Shown: positions 46,830 to 57,642, counted from the first letter of the stretch. The stretch is 64,000 bases of DNA from Sulfolobaceae archaeon (GCA_026627305.1 JAPNVD010000003.1:186001-250000); one strand, 5' to 3'. Program-made: numbers and translations. The notes: generated by a model not told the origin, from the sequence alone.

Positions 46830-47642
46830 GTGATTACACCTACAGAGAAAGCTCAAATCGGAATAATAGGCGGTTCAGGAGTTTATCAATTAGAGGGATT
46901 AACAGACATAAAGGAAATAAAGGTTTACACGCCTTATGGTGAACCAAGCGATTACATTACTTTAGGAACTTTGAACGGTAAAAGGATAGCCTTTTTGCCT
47001 AGACATGGAAAAGGGCATAGAATTCCCCCTCATAAGGTAAACTATAGGGCTAACATATGGGCTTTAAAGCAGTTGGATGTCAAATGGATTATATCGGTAT
47101 CGGCAGTGGGGAGCTTGAGGATGGATTATAAGCCTGGTGATTTTGTTATACCTGACCAGTTCATCGACATGACCAAGGGAAGGCAATACACATTTTTCGA
47201 TGGTCCAACTGTAGCTCATGTTTCTATGGCAGACCCGTTCTGTGATAGTCTAAGAAAGGTTATAATATCCTCAGCTAAAGATCTAGGGATACCAGTCCAC
47301 GAGACTGGAACGTATATATGTATTGAGGGACCTAGGTTTTCTACTAGGGCCGAGAGCAGGGTTTGGAGGGAGGTTTACAAGGCTGATATAATTGGTATGA
47401 CCCTAGTACCAGAGGTAAACCTAGCCTGTGAAGCCCAACTGTGTTACGCCACAATAGCTATGGTCACAGATTATGATGTCTGGGCTGAACACCCTGTGAC
47501 AGCAGAAGAAGTTGGAAGAGTGATGAATGCCAACGTTACTAACGTAAAGAAATTGCTTGGGGAAGTAATAAAAAGGTTGCCTGAGAAACCTAATGAAAGA
47601 GAGTGTTCCTGTTGCAATTCCCTGAAGACAGCTCTAGTATAA
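46830..47642 (+). CDS. mtnP: 5'-methylthioadenosine phosphorylase II
   Basis: 270 residues. [36 protein letters not shown] and TDYDVW are the MTAP signature. The C-terminal CSCC at about 259-262 provides the CxC motif of the disulfide-stabilised Sulfolobus enzyme. It splits methylthioadenosine with phosphate into adenine and methylthioribose-1-phosphate. Start is GTG. The 3' end overlaps the next gene by 40 bases. Confidence 0.95.
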   Translation: MITPTEKAQIGIIGGSGVYQLEGLTDIKEIKVYTPYGEPSDYITLGTLNGKRIAFLPRHGKGHRIPPHKVNYRANIWALKQLDVKWIISVSAVGSLRMDYKPGDFVIPDQFIDMTKGRQYTFFDGPTVAHVSMADPFCDSLRKVIISSAKDLGIPVHETGTYICIEGPRFSTRAESRVWREVYKADIIGMTLVPEVNLACEAQLCYATIAMVTDYDVWAEHPVTAEEVGRVMNANVTNVKKLLGEVIKRLPEKPNERECSCCNSLKTALV

Positions 47643-48409
47643 TAAAGAGGTTAGCAGTAAAACAATTGGAAGTACCTTATTCTATAAAGAAGATAGCTTA
47701 TGGTACTGATATGGATTTACCCGCAATAACGTTACAAAGGGCTATAATTAACCTGAGAGGAATGTTAGTAGAGGCTATCCCGGTTTATGAATTTTCTCTA
47801 CTTCAAACACCATATGTCGACATAAAGGATATTGCAATATTTGTGCAGGATGAAACTGAGGCTAAAGAGACCTTAGACTCCGCATGGGCTATGAACGTTA
47901 ATGGAGTTCTCTATACCTGCAATAATAACATTAAGGGTAAGGGTAATATAAAGGATATTCATTTATCCACAGATCCACTGTGTCAAGTTAATCTAGCCTT
48001 ATCTTTGGTTTATAGTGTGGCTAAGTTCACCGTAAACCCTAGGGCAGAAAGGCTAGTTAGAGAGCTTGAAGACCTAAGCGACCTTCCTAGTTGGCTAGAG
48101 GATAAGGTTAAGGGTTTAGAAGAATTAAAGGAGTTTAATAAGATCATAATTTCACCTGTGTTTTACCCCTCTAAAAACTTTTTAAGGAAATTCCTTGATA
48201 TGCCTGTTGAGGCTTATAATGAGTTCTTACCAGACGATTCCATTGTGATATATAATAGTGCTGACTATATATATGGCAGAAAAGCACTTTTTTTATTAAA
48301 AACTAAAGGAAAGAAAGTTAAAGAATTTATATTGGATACTGATCCATTATTGTCACCTATTTATCTAGTATTATTGGCTTACTTTTTTAAATCTAAAAAA
48401 GAAATATAG
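47603..48409 (+). CDS. uncharacterised protein, possibly SIS-like fold
   Basis: 268 residues. Its alternating helix-strand pattern ([25 protein letters not shown], then [32 protein letters not shown]) recalls sugar-isomerase (SIS) domains, but the usual GxGxS motif is not seen, so enzymatic activity is doubtful. Start GTG 47603 or TTG 47612. It is coupled to MTA phosphorylase by overlap and followed after 11 bases by a prenyl synthase, suggesting one operon. Function unknown. Confidence 0.7.
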   Translation: MFLLQFPEDSSSIIKRLAVKQLEVPYSIKKIAYGTDMDLPAITLQRAIINLRGMLVEAIPVYEFSLLQTPYVDIKDIAIFVQDETEAKETLDSAWAMNVNGVLYTCNNNIKGKGNIKDIHLSTDPLCQVNLALSLVYSVAKFTVNPRAERLVRELEDLSDLPSWLEDKVKGLEELKEFNKIIISPVFYPSKNFLRKFLDMPVEAYNEFLPDDSIVIYNSADYIYGRKALFLLKTKGKKVKEFILDTDPLLSPIYLVLLAYFFKSKKEI

Positions 48410-48420
48410 AGGGATATAAA

Positions 48421-49272
48421 GTGGATTTCTTAGAGTTCTGGCTCTTCAATAAAGCAAAACTCGATGAGAGGATTAACAGGTTCATTGATAGTATTAAGGA
48501 TTGGGAAGTCCTCGAGATGAGTAAATACATCTTAAAAGATGGTAAAAGGTATAGGGGAGTTTTGCTCCTATACTTCAACCAGATTTTAGGTGGAGATCCT
48601 GAACAGGCCTATGACGCTTCTGTTGCTGTCGAGATACTCCATTCGGCTTCTCTAGCTTTAGACGATATAGTTGACTACGATCTATATAGAAGGGGTGAAA
48701 AGGCTGCGTGGGCAGTATTTACTAATAGAAAAGTAATTTATGTGACGAACTTCCTAATACCCACAGCCCTTAACATGATCTCAAGATATGGTAAAAAGGC
48801 TCTAGATTTGAGTATAAACCTATGGAGGGATACAGCTATAGGAGCCCTGAAGGATACTTATGGAAGCTTTGATGAATATATTTCCACAGTTGAGATGAAG
48901 ACAGGAAGCCTATTCAAGCTATCTACAATGTTAGCAGCATTTACGTCAAACAGGGATAACCTCTATGAGGCAATGTTGGATGTGGGAAAAGATTTAGGTA
49001 TAATATATCAGCTAGTTGACGATTATGTGGATTACGTTAAATATATGCTAGGTTCGCTTCAGAACTTGAGCGGAAGTGCACTTCAGCTATATAATTTGGC
49101 AAGAGATGATGTAAGAAGCTATGTTATAAAGAATATTGAAATTTATAAGACAGAATATCTAAACATTTTGAATAAAATAGATATAACTGAGAAATATCTG
49201 CCAGACTTAAAAAGCATTCCTGACGTATTAATAGCGGGATTACTCAAGGAGTCTGGAATTGATAAAATATAA
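48421..49272 (+). CDS. short-chain polyprenyl diphosphate synthase
   Basis: 283 residues. The first Asp-rich motif is LDDIVDYD (near 81-88) and the second QLVDDYVDY (near 198-206), both DDxxD, with LKDGKRYRGVLLLYF as the substrate region. It condenses IPP onto allylic diphosphates to make GGPP or FPP, precursors of ether lipids. It is about 45 residues shorter than the well-known Sulfolobus GGPP synthase, mostly at the C-terminus, so it may be a second paralogue. GTG start. The RimK-like gene follows after 36 bases. Confidence 0.85.
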   Translation: MDFLEFWLFNKAKLDERINRFIDSIKDWEVLEMSKYILKDGKRYRGVLLLYFNQILGGDPEQAYDASVAVEILHSASLALDDIVDYDLYRRGEKAAWAVFTNRKVIYVTNFLIPTALNMISRYGKKALDLSINLWRDTAIGALKDTYGSFDEYISTVEMKTGSLFKLSTMLAAFTSNRDNLYEAMLDVGKDLGIIYQLVDDYVDYVKYMLGSLQNLSGSALQLYNLARDDVRSYVIKNIEIYKTEYLNILNKIDITEKYLPDLKSIPDVLIAGLLKESGIDKI

Positions 49273-49308
49273 AAATAGTTCAGTTAAGGATTTTTACGGT
49301 GAAAAAAC

Positions 49309-50193
49309 ATTAAACTTGCGGTTATCCATGAGAGTCAAAAGGTTACCGAGTCATCAAAGCAACTATTAATGGAGATAAAGAACAGGGGTCATACAGCCTA
49401 TTACTTGAGAATTTCTGAGCTATATGCCTTTATATCATCTAAGGACATAAGGATAAGATATGGGGAAAAGGACTTACAATTAGATGGAGGAATAGTGAGA
49501 AGTATAGGTTTTTTAGCGACTACAGAACAGATGCTGAGGAGGTTTGATGTCCTGAGAGAAATGGTATCCAGTGGAATATACTTGATGAACAATCCAGATT
49601 CGATTTTACTCGCTAGGGACAAGTATCAGAGCATTATGGAACTAAAGAAGGCAGGAATTCCAGTGCCAGAAACCGCGGTGGTTGAGGATCCATTTGAGGT
49701 AATGAAGCTGGTTAGTAATTGGGGAGAAGCGGTAATTAAGCCATTAATTGGCAGTATGGGGTTAGGCTCCGTTAAGGTTTCAGACCCTGATATAGCGTTT
49801 AGGATAGCGAAGACAATGCTTGCCACAAACCAACCAGTTTACGTTCAGAAATACGTTAAAAAACCTAACAGGGATATCAGGATATTTATAGTTGGGGATC
49901 AAGTAGTAGGTGCAATGTATAGGATCAGCAGTTCAAGCTGGAAGACAAACATAGCTCAAGGAGCGTTAGCCCAAGTGTTGATACCAAACGAAGAACTTCA
50001 AGAAATAGCAATAAAGTCGACAAAGGCACTGAAGTTAGAATATGCTGGAGTTGATATAGCAGAAGACGAAGAAGGGGGATATAAGGTGTTTGAGGTTAAC
50101 GCTTCACCTTTATGGAAAGGATTGACTGAGGCAACTGGGGTTAATCCTGCAAGGTATATAGTAGAGCATTTGATAAATCTAATTAAAAGATGA
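49309..50193 (+). CDS. RimK/LysX-like ATP-grasp ligase with probable ATT start
   Basis: 294 residues if started at ATT 49309, 274 from ATG 49369. The ATP-grasp part has [13 protein letters not shown] (near 142-154), [19 protein letters not shown] and FEVNASPLW. Before the ATG, the in-frame peptide [20 protein letters not shown] is the missing first strand and helix of the family. GGTGA (49298-49302) stands 6 bases before ATT, and no ATG, GTG or TTG fits. Family members add glutamate to peptides, lysine precursors, F420 or methanopterin-like pterins. The substrate is unknown. Confidence 0.82.
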   Translation: MKLAVIHESQKVTESSKQLLMEIKNRGHTAYYLRISELYAFISSKDIRIRYGEKDLQLDGGIVRSIGFLATTEQMLRRFDVLREMVSSGIYLMNNPDSILLARDKYQSIMELKKAGIPVPETAVVEDPFEVMKLVSNWGEAVIKPLIGSMGLGSVKVSDPDIAFRIAKTMLATNQPVYVQKYVKKPNRDIRIFIVGDQVVGAMYRISSSSWKTNIAQGALAQVLIPNEELQEIAIKSTKALKLEYAGVDIAEDEEGGYKVFEVNASPLWKGLTEATGVNPARYIVEHLINLIKR

Positions 50194-50245
50194 AGAGTTA
50201 GGCAAACCGGCTGAGATGTGATGTGGAGCTCTCAGACGGATTTTA

Positions 50246-50293
50246 GTGATGATCATGGTCGCCACTGAAAATGATGAATAATCCCCTCTCTGA
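50246..50293 (+). ncRNA. box C/D sRNA, canonical
   Basis: C box GTGATGA (50246-50252), 12-base guide TCATGGTCGCCA, D' box CTGA (50265-50268), two bases, C' box ATGATGA (50271-50277), 12-base guide ATAATCCCCTCT, D box CTGA (50290-50293). All four boxes are perfect and both guides are exactly 12 long, so the assignment is strong. Predicted targets are complements containing UGGCGACC and AGAGGGGA, with G methylated in both by the D+5 rule; I could not name the target RNAs. It lies between the RimK-like gene and tRNA-Leu. Confidence 0.88.
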
Positions 50294-50306
50294 TTGGCGG
50301 AGAAAT

Positions 50307-50315
50307 TTTATTTTA
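50307..50315 (+). promoter_or_regulatory. TATA box for tRNA-Leu
   Basis: TTTATTTTA centred at 50311 lies about 26 bases before 50337, four bases upstream of the tRNA 5' end. Confidence 0.5.
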
Positions 50316-50340
50316 CTTTGAAGTCTTACTAGATAGTAGT

Positions 50341-50425
50341 GCGGGGGTGCCCGAGCCAGGTCAAAGGGGGCGGACTGAGGCTCCGCTGGCGTAGGCCTGC
50401 GCGGGTTCAAATCCCGCCCCCCGCA
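50341..50425 (+). tRNA. tRNA-Leu (anticodon GAG)
   Basis: 85 bases with a long variable arm, as in Leu tRNAs. Acceptor GCGGGGG (50341-50347) pairs with CCCCCGC (50418-50424). The anticodon stem GCGGA/TCCGC closes the loop CTGAGGC, giving GAG for codons CUC and CUU. The T arm is GCGGG-TTCAAAT-CCCGC. The discriminator is A and CCA is not encoded. No intron is present. Confidence 0.96.
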
Positions 50426-50536
50426 CTGTGCGGAAAGTACTTCTACTCCCTAACAGCTAATCTAGAATTAAACAATCCCGTCTAATGGATATGTGATGTC
50501 ACTTTATATCGTAATGTTAATGATTCTTTAAACATT

Positions 50537-50698
50537 ATGAAAGTGGATATAAAGAGAATTGCAGATAAGCTGGAAAAACCTCTTTCCCTTCTCGTAACTT
50601 CAAATGGTGTAACTATAGCAAAGGGGAGTAATGTCTTAGACCTCTGTGGAACCCTTTATGGCAGGGAGAAGAGGTCAGTTGAATGCTTCTCTATGTAG
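50537..50698 (+). CDS. small leaderless ORF, 53 aa
   Basis: A 53-residue frame from ATG to TAG. CTTTATAT lies about 30 bases before the ATG, so leaderless transcription is expected. The protein starts MKVDIKRIADKLEKPLSLL and contains two Cys near the end. A short amphipathic helix followed by a strand-like VTSNGVTIAKG is visible. No family recognised. It is too small for common cut-offs, and I rate it as probable from promoter placement and codon pattern. Confidence 0.55.
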   Translation: MKVDIKRIADKLEKPLSLLVTSNGVTIAKGSNVLDLCGTLYGREKRSVECFSM

Positions 50699-50871
50699 TT
50701 AGTATAATACCATCATTATTTCGAATCTTACATGTCCTAAGAGAAAGGATCCTGCAAGTAGTGCTTAGCATAGAAATCTTAGGAGTTCTTATTCGTGATT
50801 CTTGTTGATTGCTTACTCTAAAAGTAAGCTTACTATGTATATTATCTCCTACTTTGCTCAACTTCTGTAAT

Positions 50872-51342
50872 CTATTCCTCAAATTCGTCAAATTGATCCC
50901 TATTAGAAGTATAATTTGAGATATCCTCCGTGTAATCATACAAAAACTTAGCTACATAGATGGGTGCGTTAGCTCTAACTGCTAAAGCCATAGCATCGCT
51001 GGGTCTTGAATCAAATCTATAAGTCTTCCCCTTACTGTCCTTTATATAAACTGTTGCCGTAAAGACTCCCTGTACTAACGAGTCTATCTCCACTTTTTCA
51101 ATGTTAGCTCCTAAACTCTCTAAGACATCAATGAAAAGGTCATGGGTTAAGGGTCTAGGGAAATCTACAGTATTTAAACCTTTCTGTAATGACAACGTTT
51201 CAGCTCCGCCTATTACTATAGGTAATACCCTGTTCCCCCACTCATCGGTGCTGATCAACACTATACCTACAGGCTGTCCAGTCTGGTCAGTGGCATCGAT
51301 TACTGCAACGATTTTAGCCTTGAGGAAATCGTTTGAAGCCAT
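50872..51342 (-). CDS. bifunctional nuclease-family (DUF151) protein
   Basis: 156 residues. VIGGAETLSLQKGL, RPLTHDLFIDVLESLGA and SRPSDAMALAVRANAPIYV form the DUF151 core. Plant and bacterial members have been described as nucleases, but the archaeal role is not established. A compact enzyme with no membrane part. The 173 bases between its stop and the small ORF at 50698 (50699-50871) hold no gene that I can support. Confidence 0.92.
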   Translation of the reverse strand: MASNDFLKAKIVAVIDATDQTGQPVGIVLISTDEWGNRVLPIVIGGAETLSLQKGLNTVDFPRPLTHDLFIDVLESLGANIEKVEIDSLVQGVFTATVYIKDSKGKTYRFDSRPSDAMALAVRANAPIYVAKFLYDYTEDISNYTSNRDQFDEFEE

Positions 51343-51441
51343 ATATAGTAATATTGATAAGGTTAGAAATAAACTATTTCATAAATCTCTTTCTCATTTA
51401 TGGTAACTTAGATTTAAAATCGAGGTTAACCATTTTATGAT

Positions 51442-52569
51442 ATGTTCGAGATTTCTAAGGAACTTCAAGATTATCAGTATAAAATTAGGGAGTTCGCACA
51501 AAACAATAGGGATCTCGCCAATTATATGGATATGTCAAATGAGGGTGGCGAGAAGATACTGAAAGAGTTGGGCAATAAAGACCTCTTGGGAATGAAAATC
51601 CCTACAAAGTATGGAGGTCTAGGGTTAGGTGAAATAGCGTTTGCAATAGCTACAGAAGAGCTAGGTGCTGAAGGAGGGAACATAGCACATACTCTACATA
51701 CTCAACTCAATGCCTTACAGTTGTTAATAAGCATTGGTGGTGACTCAGCTAAGGATCTAATAGAAGATGGCGTTAAAGCCAGGAAGATATTTGCGGTTGG
51801 TGTCACAGAACCAGAAGCTGGATCAGATGTAGCCTCCTTGAGGACTACAGCAAAATTAGAAGGGGGTAAATACGTTATAAACGGTGAGAAAATATTCACC
51901 AGCTCAGCATCTTTTGCAGATGAGATCTTAGTACTAGCTAGGACTAGTGGTAATATAGGTGATAGGGAAGGTATAACGTTGTTCAGGGTTGATGCCAAAT
52001 CCCCTGGAGTTCAGGTACAGAAGTTGGATTTAATAGGTATGAGGGGTGCAGGTGTCTCCTATGTAAAGCTAAACAACGTTGAAGTCTCTAAGGATTCTAT
52101 AATAGGCAAGGAAGGAGACGCCTATAAGGGGGCTATAAAGGCTTTGATGATAGGTAGGAACGGTTACGCTGGTATTGGAGTAGGAATAGCTAGGGGTGCA
52201 CTAGAAGCTACTATTGACAGAGTTAATAAAAGGGTTCAGTTCAAGAAGCCCTTAATTGAAAACCAGTGGATCTCTTTTAATTTGGCTGAAGCTTACATTG
52301 AAGTGGAAGCCTCTAGACTACTGACGTGGAGGGCTGCATACTTGTTTGATAAAGGAATTGAAGCGTTAACTGAAGCTTCTATGGCTAAGTATTACGCTGC
52401 GAAAACAGCTATTAACGTTACTAGACTGGCAGTTCAATTTCATGGGGGTCAAGGGTTGATAAAGGGGAACAAAGTTGAAAGGCTGTACAGGGATGCGAAG
52501 ATAATGGAGATATCAGAAGGGACTAACGAAATGCAGTTAATTGCTGTCACTAGATATTTGAAAAGGTAA
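51442..52569 (+). CDS. acyl-CoA dehydrogenase
   Basis: 375 residues. FAVGVTEPEAGSDVASLRTTA (FAD/acyl site) is near 113, INGEKIFTSSA near 146, QFHGGQGLIKGNKVERLYRDA near 330-350 and EGTNEMQ close to the end. The set is complete. It oxidises an acyl-CoA to the enoyl-CoA, passing electrons to ETF. No ETF or other beta-oxidation gene is next to it. ATG start; a promoter region with poor TATA is shared with the divergent DUF151 gene. Confidence 0.94.
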   Translation: MFEISKELQDYQYKIREFAQNNRDLANYMDMSNEGGEKILKELGNKDLLGMKIPTKYGGLGLGEIAFAIATEELGAEGGNIAHTLHTQLNALQLLISIGGDSAKDLIEDGVKARKIFAVGVTEPEAGSDVASLRTTAKLEGGKYVINGEKIFTSSASFADEILVLARTSGNIGDREGITLFRVDAKSPGVQVQKLDLIGMRGAGVSYVKLNNVEVSKDSIIGKEGDAYKGAIKALMIGRNGYAGIGVGIARGALEATIDRVNKRVQFKKPLIENQWISFNLAEAYIEVEASRLLTWRAAYLFDKGIEALTEASMAKYYAAKTAINVTRLAVQFHGGQGLIKGNKVERLYRDAKIMEISEGTNEMQLIAVTRYLKR

Positions 52570-52697
52570 TCCCTAAACATGTACTTGTCTAAGTGCTAAA
52601 TTCGAACACTTATGTTAATAAGTTTTACAGAGTATTGCTTATACAATTATAGGAAAGTTTAAATCTGACGTACCTTGTAAAGAAATTTTCGGTCCTC

Positions 52698-54110
52698 ATG
52701 GGTCAACTAAGGAGTGGTGTACTCTCAACCTTCAGGCTAGTCTGGCAAGCTATGGGAACGTTAAGCTTAGCTGCCGACGCTGCTTATTTATTAACTGGTG
52801 TAGCTCTTTTCGCCTTAGGTGCTACACCTTTATCGATACTGTTGGGAATATTATCCTATCTAGCTATAATGAATACTGGCTATCAGTTCTCCAAATATAT
52901 AGGTTCAGCTGGAGGCTATTATACGTTTGTAGGGAAAAGCTTAGGTGGCTTTATGGCTACGTTTGTTGCATGGAACATGCTCTTCTACACTCTTTTAGGC
53001 TACTCCAGCTTCGGCTTTTTAGGGCTGGCCTCATTTATTACCCTAATAAATCCTTCACTATCCTCTAATCCAGTATACTGGGTTTTAATATCTATAGCCG
53101 CAGCAACTATAAGTTTCCTATTCACCTATTTTGGCATAAAGATATCCACTGACTACCAAATCTTAGGAGGTTTGATAGAAGTAGGAGTTTTGCTTGCTGG
53201 CTCAGTTGCCCTCATTATTGAAGCAGGGTCTAAAAACACTTTAGCTGTATTTACACCAAAGTTTGTTCCAGGAGGATTTACCCAAGTTATGTACTCTATG
53301 ATCTATTCGGTAGTGTTATTTTTCGGCACAGTTCTAAGCGTAACATCGCTAGCTGAGGAGACTAAAGATCCTAACGTTTCAATAAGAAAGGCGCTATTAA
53401 ACACTATAATAGTAGCGGGAATTACACTGATAATAGTGAGTTACGCGTTTACTGTCGCTTGGGGACCTCAGAATATGAGTAGTTTTGCTAACTCTCCAGA
53501 TCCGGGTCTAATACTCTTCGGTAAAGTCAGCATAATTCTCTTCATATTATTAGCAGCAGTAACGATAAACAGTTTCATGGGATATAATGTAGCGGTAAGT
53601 AATGGAACTAGCAGGGTCTTCTATGCGTTTGCTAGGGATGGAATACTCTTTTTACCCAAGAAACTAGCTGATGTTCATCCAAAGTATGGCTCTCCTCATT
53701 ATTCAGCTCTGTTCGTTTACATTACGTCGTTAGCACTAGCGTTAATATTTGGTGCTATTTTCGGTCCATTTACTGGAGGGCTAGTGATGCTTTACATGAA
53801 CGCTTACGCTGCCTATCTAGAGCACATAGTAGCTAGTATTGGCTTACCGTTCTATGCTAAGAAAAAAGGCGACTTCAATATATTCTCTCATTTGGTTATA
53901 CCTATAATTGCAATAGCTATATTAATAGCAGTGATAATCTCAACGTTTTATCCCTCTCCACCATCATACCCATATAATATTGCAGCCTATGTGGGAGTTG
54001 CGTGGATAGGAGCGTCAGCATTAATGGCTTATATAGAGAAAGTGTTACATCCGCAAGTCGTCGCTAATGCAGGGCAGTATAACATACTAGAAAAAACTAA
54101 AGTGAATTGA
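52698..54110 (+). CDS. APC-superfamily amino acid permease
   Basis: 470 residues with about 12 membrane helices. The N-terminal GTLSLAADAAYLLTGVALFALG and SLAEETKDPNVSIRKALLNTII are typical of APC transporters. The substrate is unknown. Upstream (52590-52620) an imperfect AAGTG/CACTT repeat and AAGTTTAAA at about 52652 form the promoter area. It precedes the sulfide cluster, but a terminator hairpin separates them. Confidence 0.9.
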   Translation: MGQLRSGVLSTFRLVWQAMGTLSLAADAAYLLTGVALFALGATPLSILLGILSYLAIMNTGYQFSKYIGSAGGYYTFVGKSLGGFMATFVAWNMLFYTLLGYSSFGFLGLASFITLINPSLSSNPVYWVLISIAAATISFLFTYFGIKISTDYQILGGLIEVGVLLAGSVALIIEAGSKNTLAVFTPKFVPGGFTQVMYSMIYSVVLFFGTVLSVTSLAEETKDPNVSIRKALLNTIIVAGITLIIVSYAFTVAWGPQNMSSFANSPDPGLILFGKVSIILFILLAAVTINSFMGYNVAVSNGTSRVFYAFARDGILFLPKKLADVHPKYGSPHYSALFVYITSLALALIFGAIFGPFTGGLVMLYMNAYAAYLEHIVASIGLPFYAKKKGDFNIFSHLVIPIIAIAILIAVIISTFYPSPPSYPYNIAAYVGVAWIGASALMAYIEKVLHPQVVANAGQYNILEKTKVN

Positions 54111-54118
54111 TTGCTCAA

Positions 54119-54133
54119 TTGATTTTTTATCAA
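54119..54133 (+). terminator. TTGAT-T5-ATCAA hairpin after permease
   Basis: A 5-bp stem with an all-T loop just after the permease stop, followed by further T-runs, is a plausible termination signal. Confidence 0.4.
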
Positions 54134-54260
54134 CTATTGCTCTAAATTTAGTCTTGTTCTTTAATTCTATAACTTATTTTTATAGACTGTGTATTAATGT
54201 ACAAAGCTATTTTAGATAAAAACTATACAAACAAAAATTTATAAATGCAGGAAAAAGTAA

Positions 54261-55508
<1,248 letters not shown>

Positions 55509-55516
55509 TCCCTTAA

Positions 55517-56287
55517 ATGGCTCAACAAGAGATCAGTTCTTTAGATTCTCTTTTATCTGAGGAGAAGTTAAATTCGTTAAATAGGTTCCTCGATGTAATT
55601 GTTGATATGGATAAAATAGGATTGACAGATGTTCTCAAGGGTATTTTGGAGGATGAAGATACCTTAGGAAAGATAGTTGGAGCCTTAACTTCCGACAATG
55701 TGTTAGCTTTAGTGGCAAACGTTGATAAGGTTATTAATTTCTTAAATAAAGTGATTTCAGATGAGGACTTACTCAACAACATAGACTATTTAATGAATTT
55801 TGTATCACAACTCAGGAAGACAGGGTTATTAGATGTAGTCCATGGTTTCTTGAACGATGAGGAGTATTTAGGTAAAGTAATAGGGGCAGTAACGAGCGAC
55901 GAAGTATTAAATCTTATTACTAACTGGAAGTCTTTAGTATCGTTCTTAAATGGCATTACCGCAGAGGAGAAGCTTTCAGCGATAAGTAGGGCTCTAGAGC
56001 TCTTAGAAAAGCTGAACAAACTAGGGATATTGGACGTCCTCAATGGTATTTTAGAGGATGAAGATACTTTAGGAAAGATAATTGGCGCGGTGACAGGAGA
56101 TTTCACATTAAATTTGGTGAGCAAGTGGAATGCTTTATCTAATGCATTAAATGAGGCCTTAAAGGAAGAGAACATAAAGCCAGTTACTGGAATATTTGAC
56201 ATATACAGACTCCTTAAAGATAAGGATGTACAGAGAGGTTTAGGTCTAGTGTTTTCGATACTGAAGCAGTTAGGAAAGGTAGTGTAA
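55517..56287 (+). CDS. DUF1641 repeat protein, SQR partner
   Basis: 256 residues. Three imperfect repeats of about 67 residues are visible (around 36-82, 103-149, 170-216), each with LDVLxGxLxDExTLGKxxGAVTSD. The C-terminal block DVQRGLGLVFSILKQLGK is the DUF1641 motif. The repeats look all-helical. GGTGATC seven bases before the ATG makes a perfect ribosome site. It is 8 bases from the SQR gene, an arrangement seen widely in Sulfolobales, so it probably binds SQR or its polysulfide product. Function unknown. Confidence 0.88.
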   Translation: MAQQEISSLDSLLSEEKLNSLNRFLDVIVDMDKIGLTDVLKGILEDEDTLGKIVGALTSDNVLALVANVDKVINFLNKVISDEDLLNNIDYLMNFVSQLRKTGLLDVVHGFLNDEEYLGKVIGAVTSDEVLNLITNWKSLVSFLNGITAEEKLSAISRALELLEKLNKLGILDVLNGILEDEDTLGKIIGAVTGDFTLNLVSKWNALSNALNEALKEENIKPVTGIFDIYRLLKDKDVQRGLGLVFSILKQLGKVV

Positions 56288-56338
56288 TGTTGACATAAAT
56301 TAGAAAAACTTTTAACTAATAAGCACTATATTTTTCAT

Positions 56339-57253
56339 ATGGAAGATTATAAGGAGATTGTAATAAAAAACTATTATGATGAGGCCTTTGATGAACAGCT
56401 CTATGTAAGTTTATCTAAGATAGAGAAGAATCCTAGAATAAGGGATACTCTAATTAAGCTAGCAGAAGTCGAAAAGAAACACAAGAACTTCTGGATGACG
56501 TTAGCAAGAGAGAAGGGTGTTATGGTTAAAGAGAGGAAGCCAAGTAAGTTAAGAATAGGGTATTACATGTTCTTGAGAAAGGCTCTTGGTGTTTACTTAA
56601 TGAGTAAGTTGCTTGAAAGAAAGGAGTGGAGCGATTGGAACAAGTACATGAGGCTGAGCAAATATATGAAGGATGAAAAGGAGAGACAACAGCTAATAGA
56701 AATAGCTAATGATGAGATGCATCATGAGGAGATGATAGCATCTTCAGAGGTTAGTGGGAAGACTGTAGGTGATTTCATATACGGCATAAGTGATGGTTTA
56801 GTAGAAGTGCTTGCTGCTGTATCTGGATTAGCAGGATTGTTTAAGTTTCCAATATATATAGCTTTAGGAGGGCTTATAGTTGGATTATCTGGAACGATGT
56901 CAATGAGTATAGGTGCTTATCTATCTACTGAATCTGAAAAGGATATAGAGGCTTCAAATACTTCTCCTGGAAAAAGCGCTCTAATTACAGGTGTTTCTTA
57001 TATAACTGGCGCTATTGTTCCCATCTTACCTTTTCTGTTTAGCATAGGCGGTCTAATGGGCTTATTGACAGCGTATTTAATAGCTGGTATCACTACATTT
57101 ATTGTAGGTTATCTCACTGGTCTAATGTCTAACGTTAATCCTTATAGGAAAGGGCTAAAGATGTTAGCCTTAGCTCTTTCAGCAGCTATTGCAACTCATT
57201 TAATTGGTATTGCAGTCTCTGCTGTAATACCTAAAGGTCTTCTCTTATCTTGA
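56339..57253 (+). CDS. rubrerythrin-VIT1-like membrane protein
   Basis: 304 residues. The N-terminal half (about 1-140) is a ferritin-like diiron bundle with E-x-x-H motifs (EKKH near 47-50, ANDEMHHEEM near 126). The C-terminal half has about five membrane segments and DGLVEVLAAVSGLAGLF, a VIT1 (Fe2+/Mn2+ transporter) signature. The fusion suggests metal uptake or detoxification coupled to peroxide sensing. TTTTAACTA lies about 26 bases upstream of the ATG (leaderless). It stands inside the sulfide cluster. Confidence 0.88.
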   Translation: MEDYKEIVIKNYYDEAFDEQLYVSLSKIEKNPRIRDTLIKLAEVEKKHKNFWMTLAREKGVMVKERKPSKLRIGYYMFLRKALGVYLMSKLLERKEWSDWNKYMRLSKYMKDEKERQQLIEIANDEMHHEEMIASSEVSGKTVGDFIYGISDGLVEVLAAVSGLAGLFKFPIYIALGGLIVGLSGTMSMSIGAYLSTESEKDIEASNTSPGKSALITGVSYITGAIVPILPFLFSIGGLMGLLTAYLIAGITTFIVGYLTGLMSNVNPYRKGLKMLALALSAAIATHLIGIAVSAVIPKGLLLS

Positions 57254-57403
57254 TGAAAATATTGTTTATCTCGATAATATTAAAATAAAATTGTATAAAT
57301 ATTATGACGTTATGTATAAATCGTGAAATTATCTTTTTTATGTATTCTACTAAATGAAAGTTTAAAAGCAAAGAGTAGTAATATAATACAGAGGTGTGTA
57401 AAT

Positions 57404-57637
57404 TTGAGCTCCATAAAAATATATAAAGAACTCGACCTAACTAGCTCTTCGTGTGCAGGTCCTATAGGAGAACTATCTTCTGTTGTGGATGAACTAAACC
57501 CGGGAGAGGCTGTTAAGGTCATATTAGGGGATGAAGCTACTGTAAAGGATATAAAGACGTGGATAAGCAGGAGAAAGTTAAAGTTAATTCAGGAGAGCAA
57601 AGAGGGTAACAAGTTTGTATTGTTGGTAGGGAAGTGA
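57404..57637 (+). CDS. TusA/SirA-like sulfur-carrier protein
   Basis: 77 residues from TTG 57404. The beta-alpha-beta core [16 protein letters not shown] has one Cys at the sulfur-carrying position (CAGP in place of CPxP). TTG is chosen because GAGGTG (57391-57396) stands 7 bases before it; an ATG at 57323 would lie upstream of the promoter (TTTAAAAG 57361-57368). TusA proteins pass persulfide sulfur between enzymes. It is followed, with overlapping stop and ribosome site, by the second SQR-like gene. Confidence 0.88.
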   Translation: MSSIKIYKELDLTSSSCAGPIGELSSVVDELNPGEAVKVILGDEATVKDIKTWISRRKLKLIQESKEGNKFVLLVGK

Positions 57638-57642
57638 TATCC

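Noticed and set aside
50210-50240. GTGATGT and CAGA words upstream of the canonical C/D sRNA, possible second sRNA.
   Set aside because: Spacing of 8 bases and a poor D box; does not form a complete set.
50691-50939. 82-residue minus-strand frame overlapping the end of the DUF151 gene.
   Set aside because: It shares bases with a strong gene on the same strand in another frame, has no ribosome site and unusual composition.
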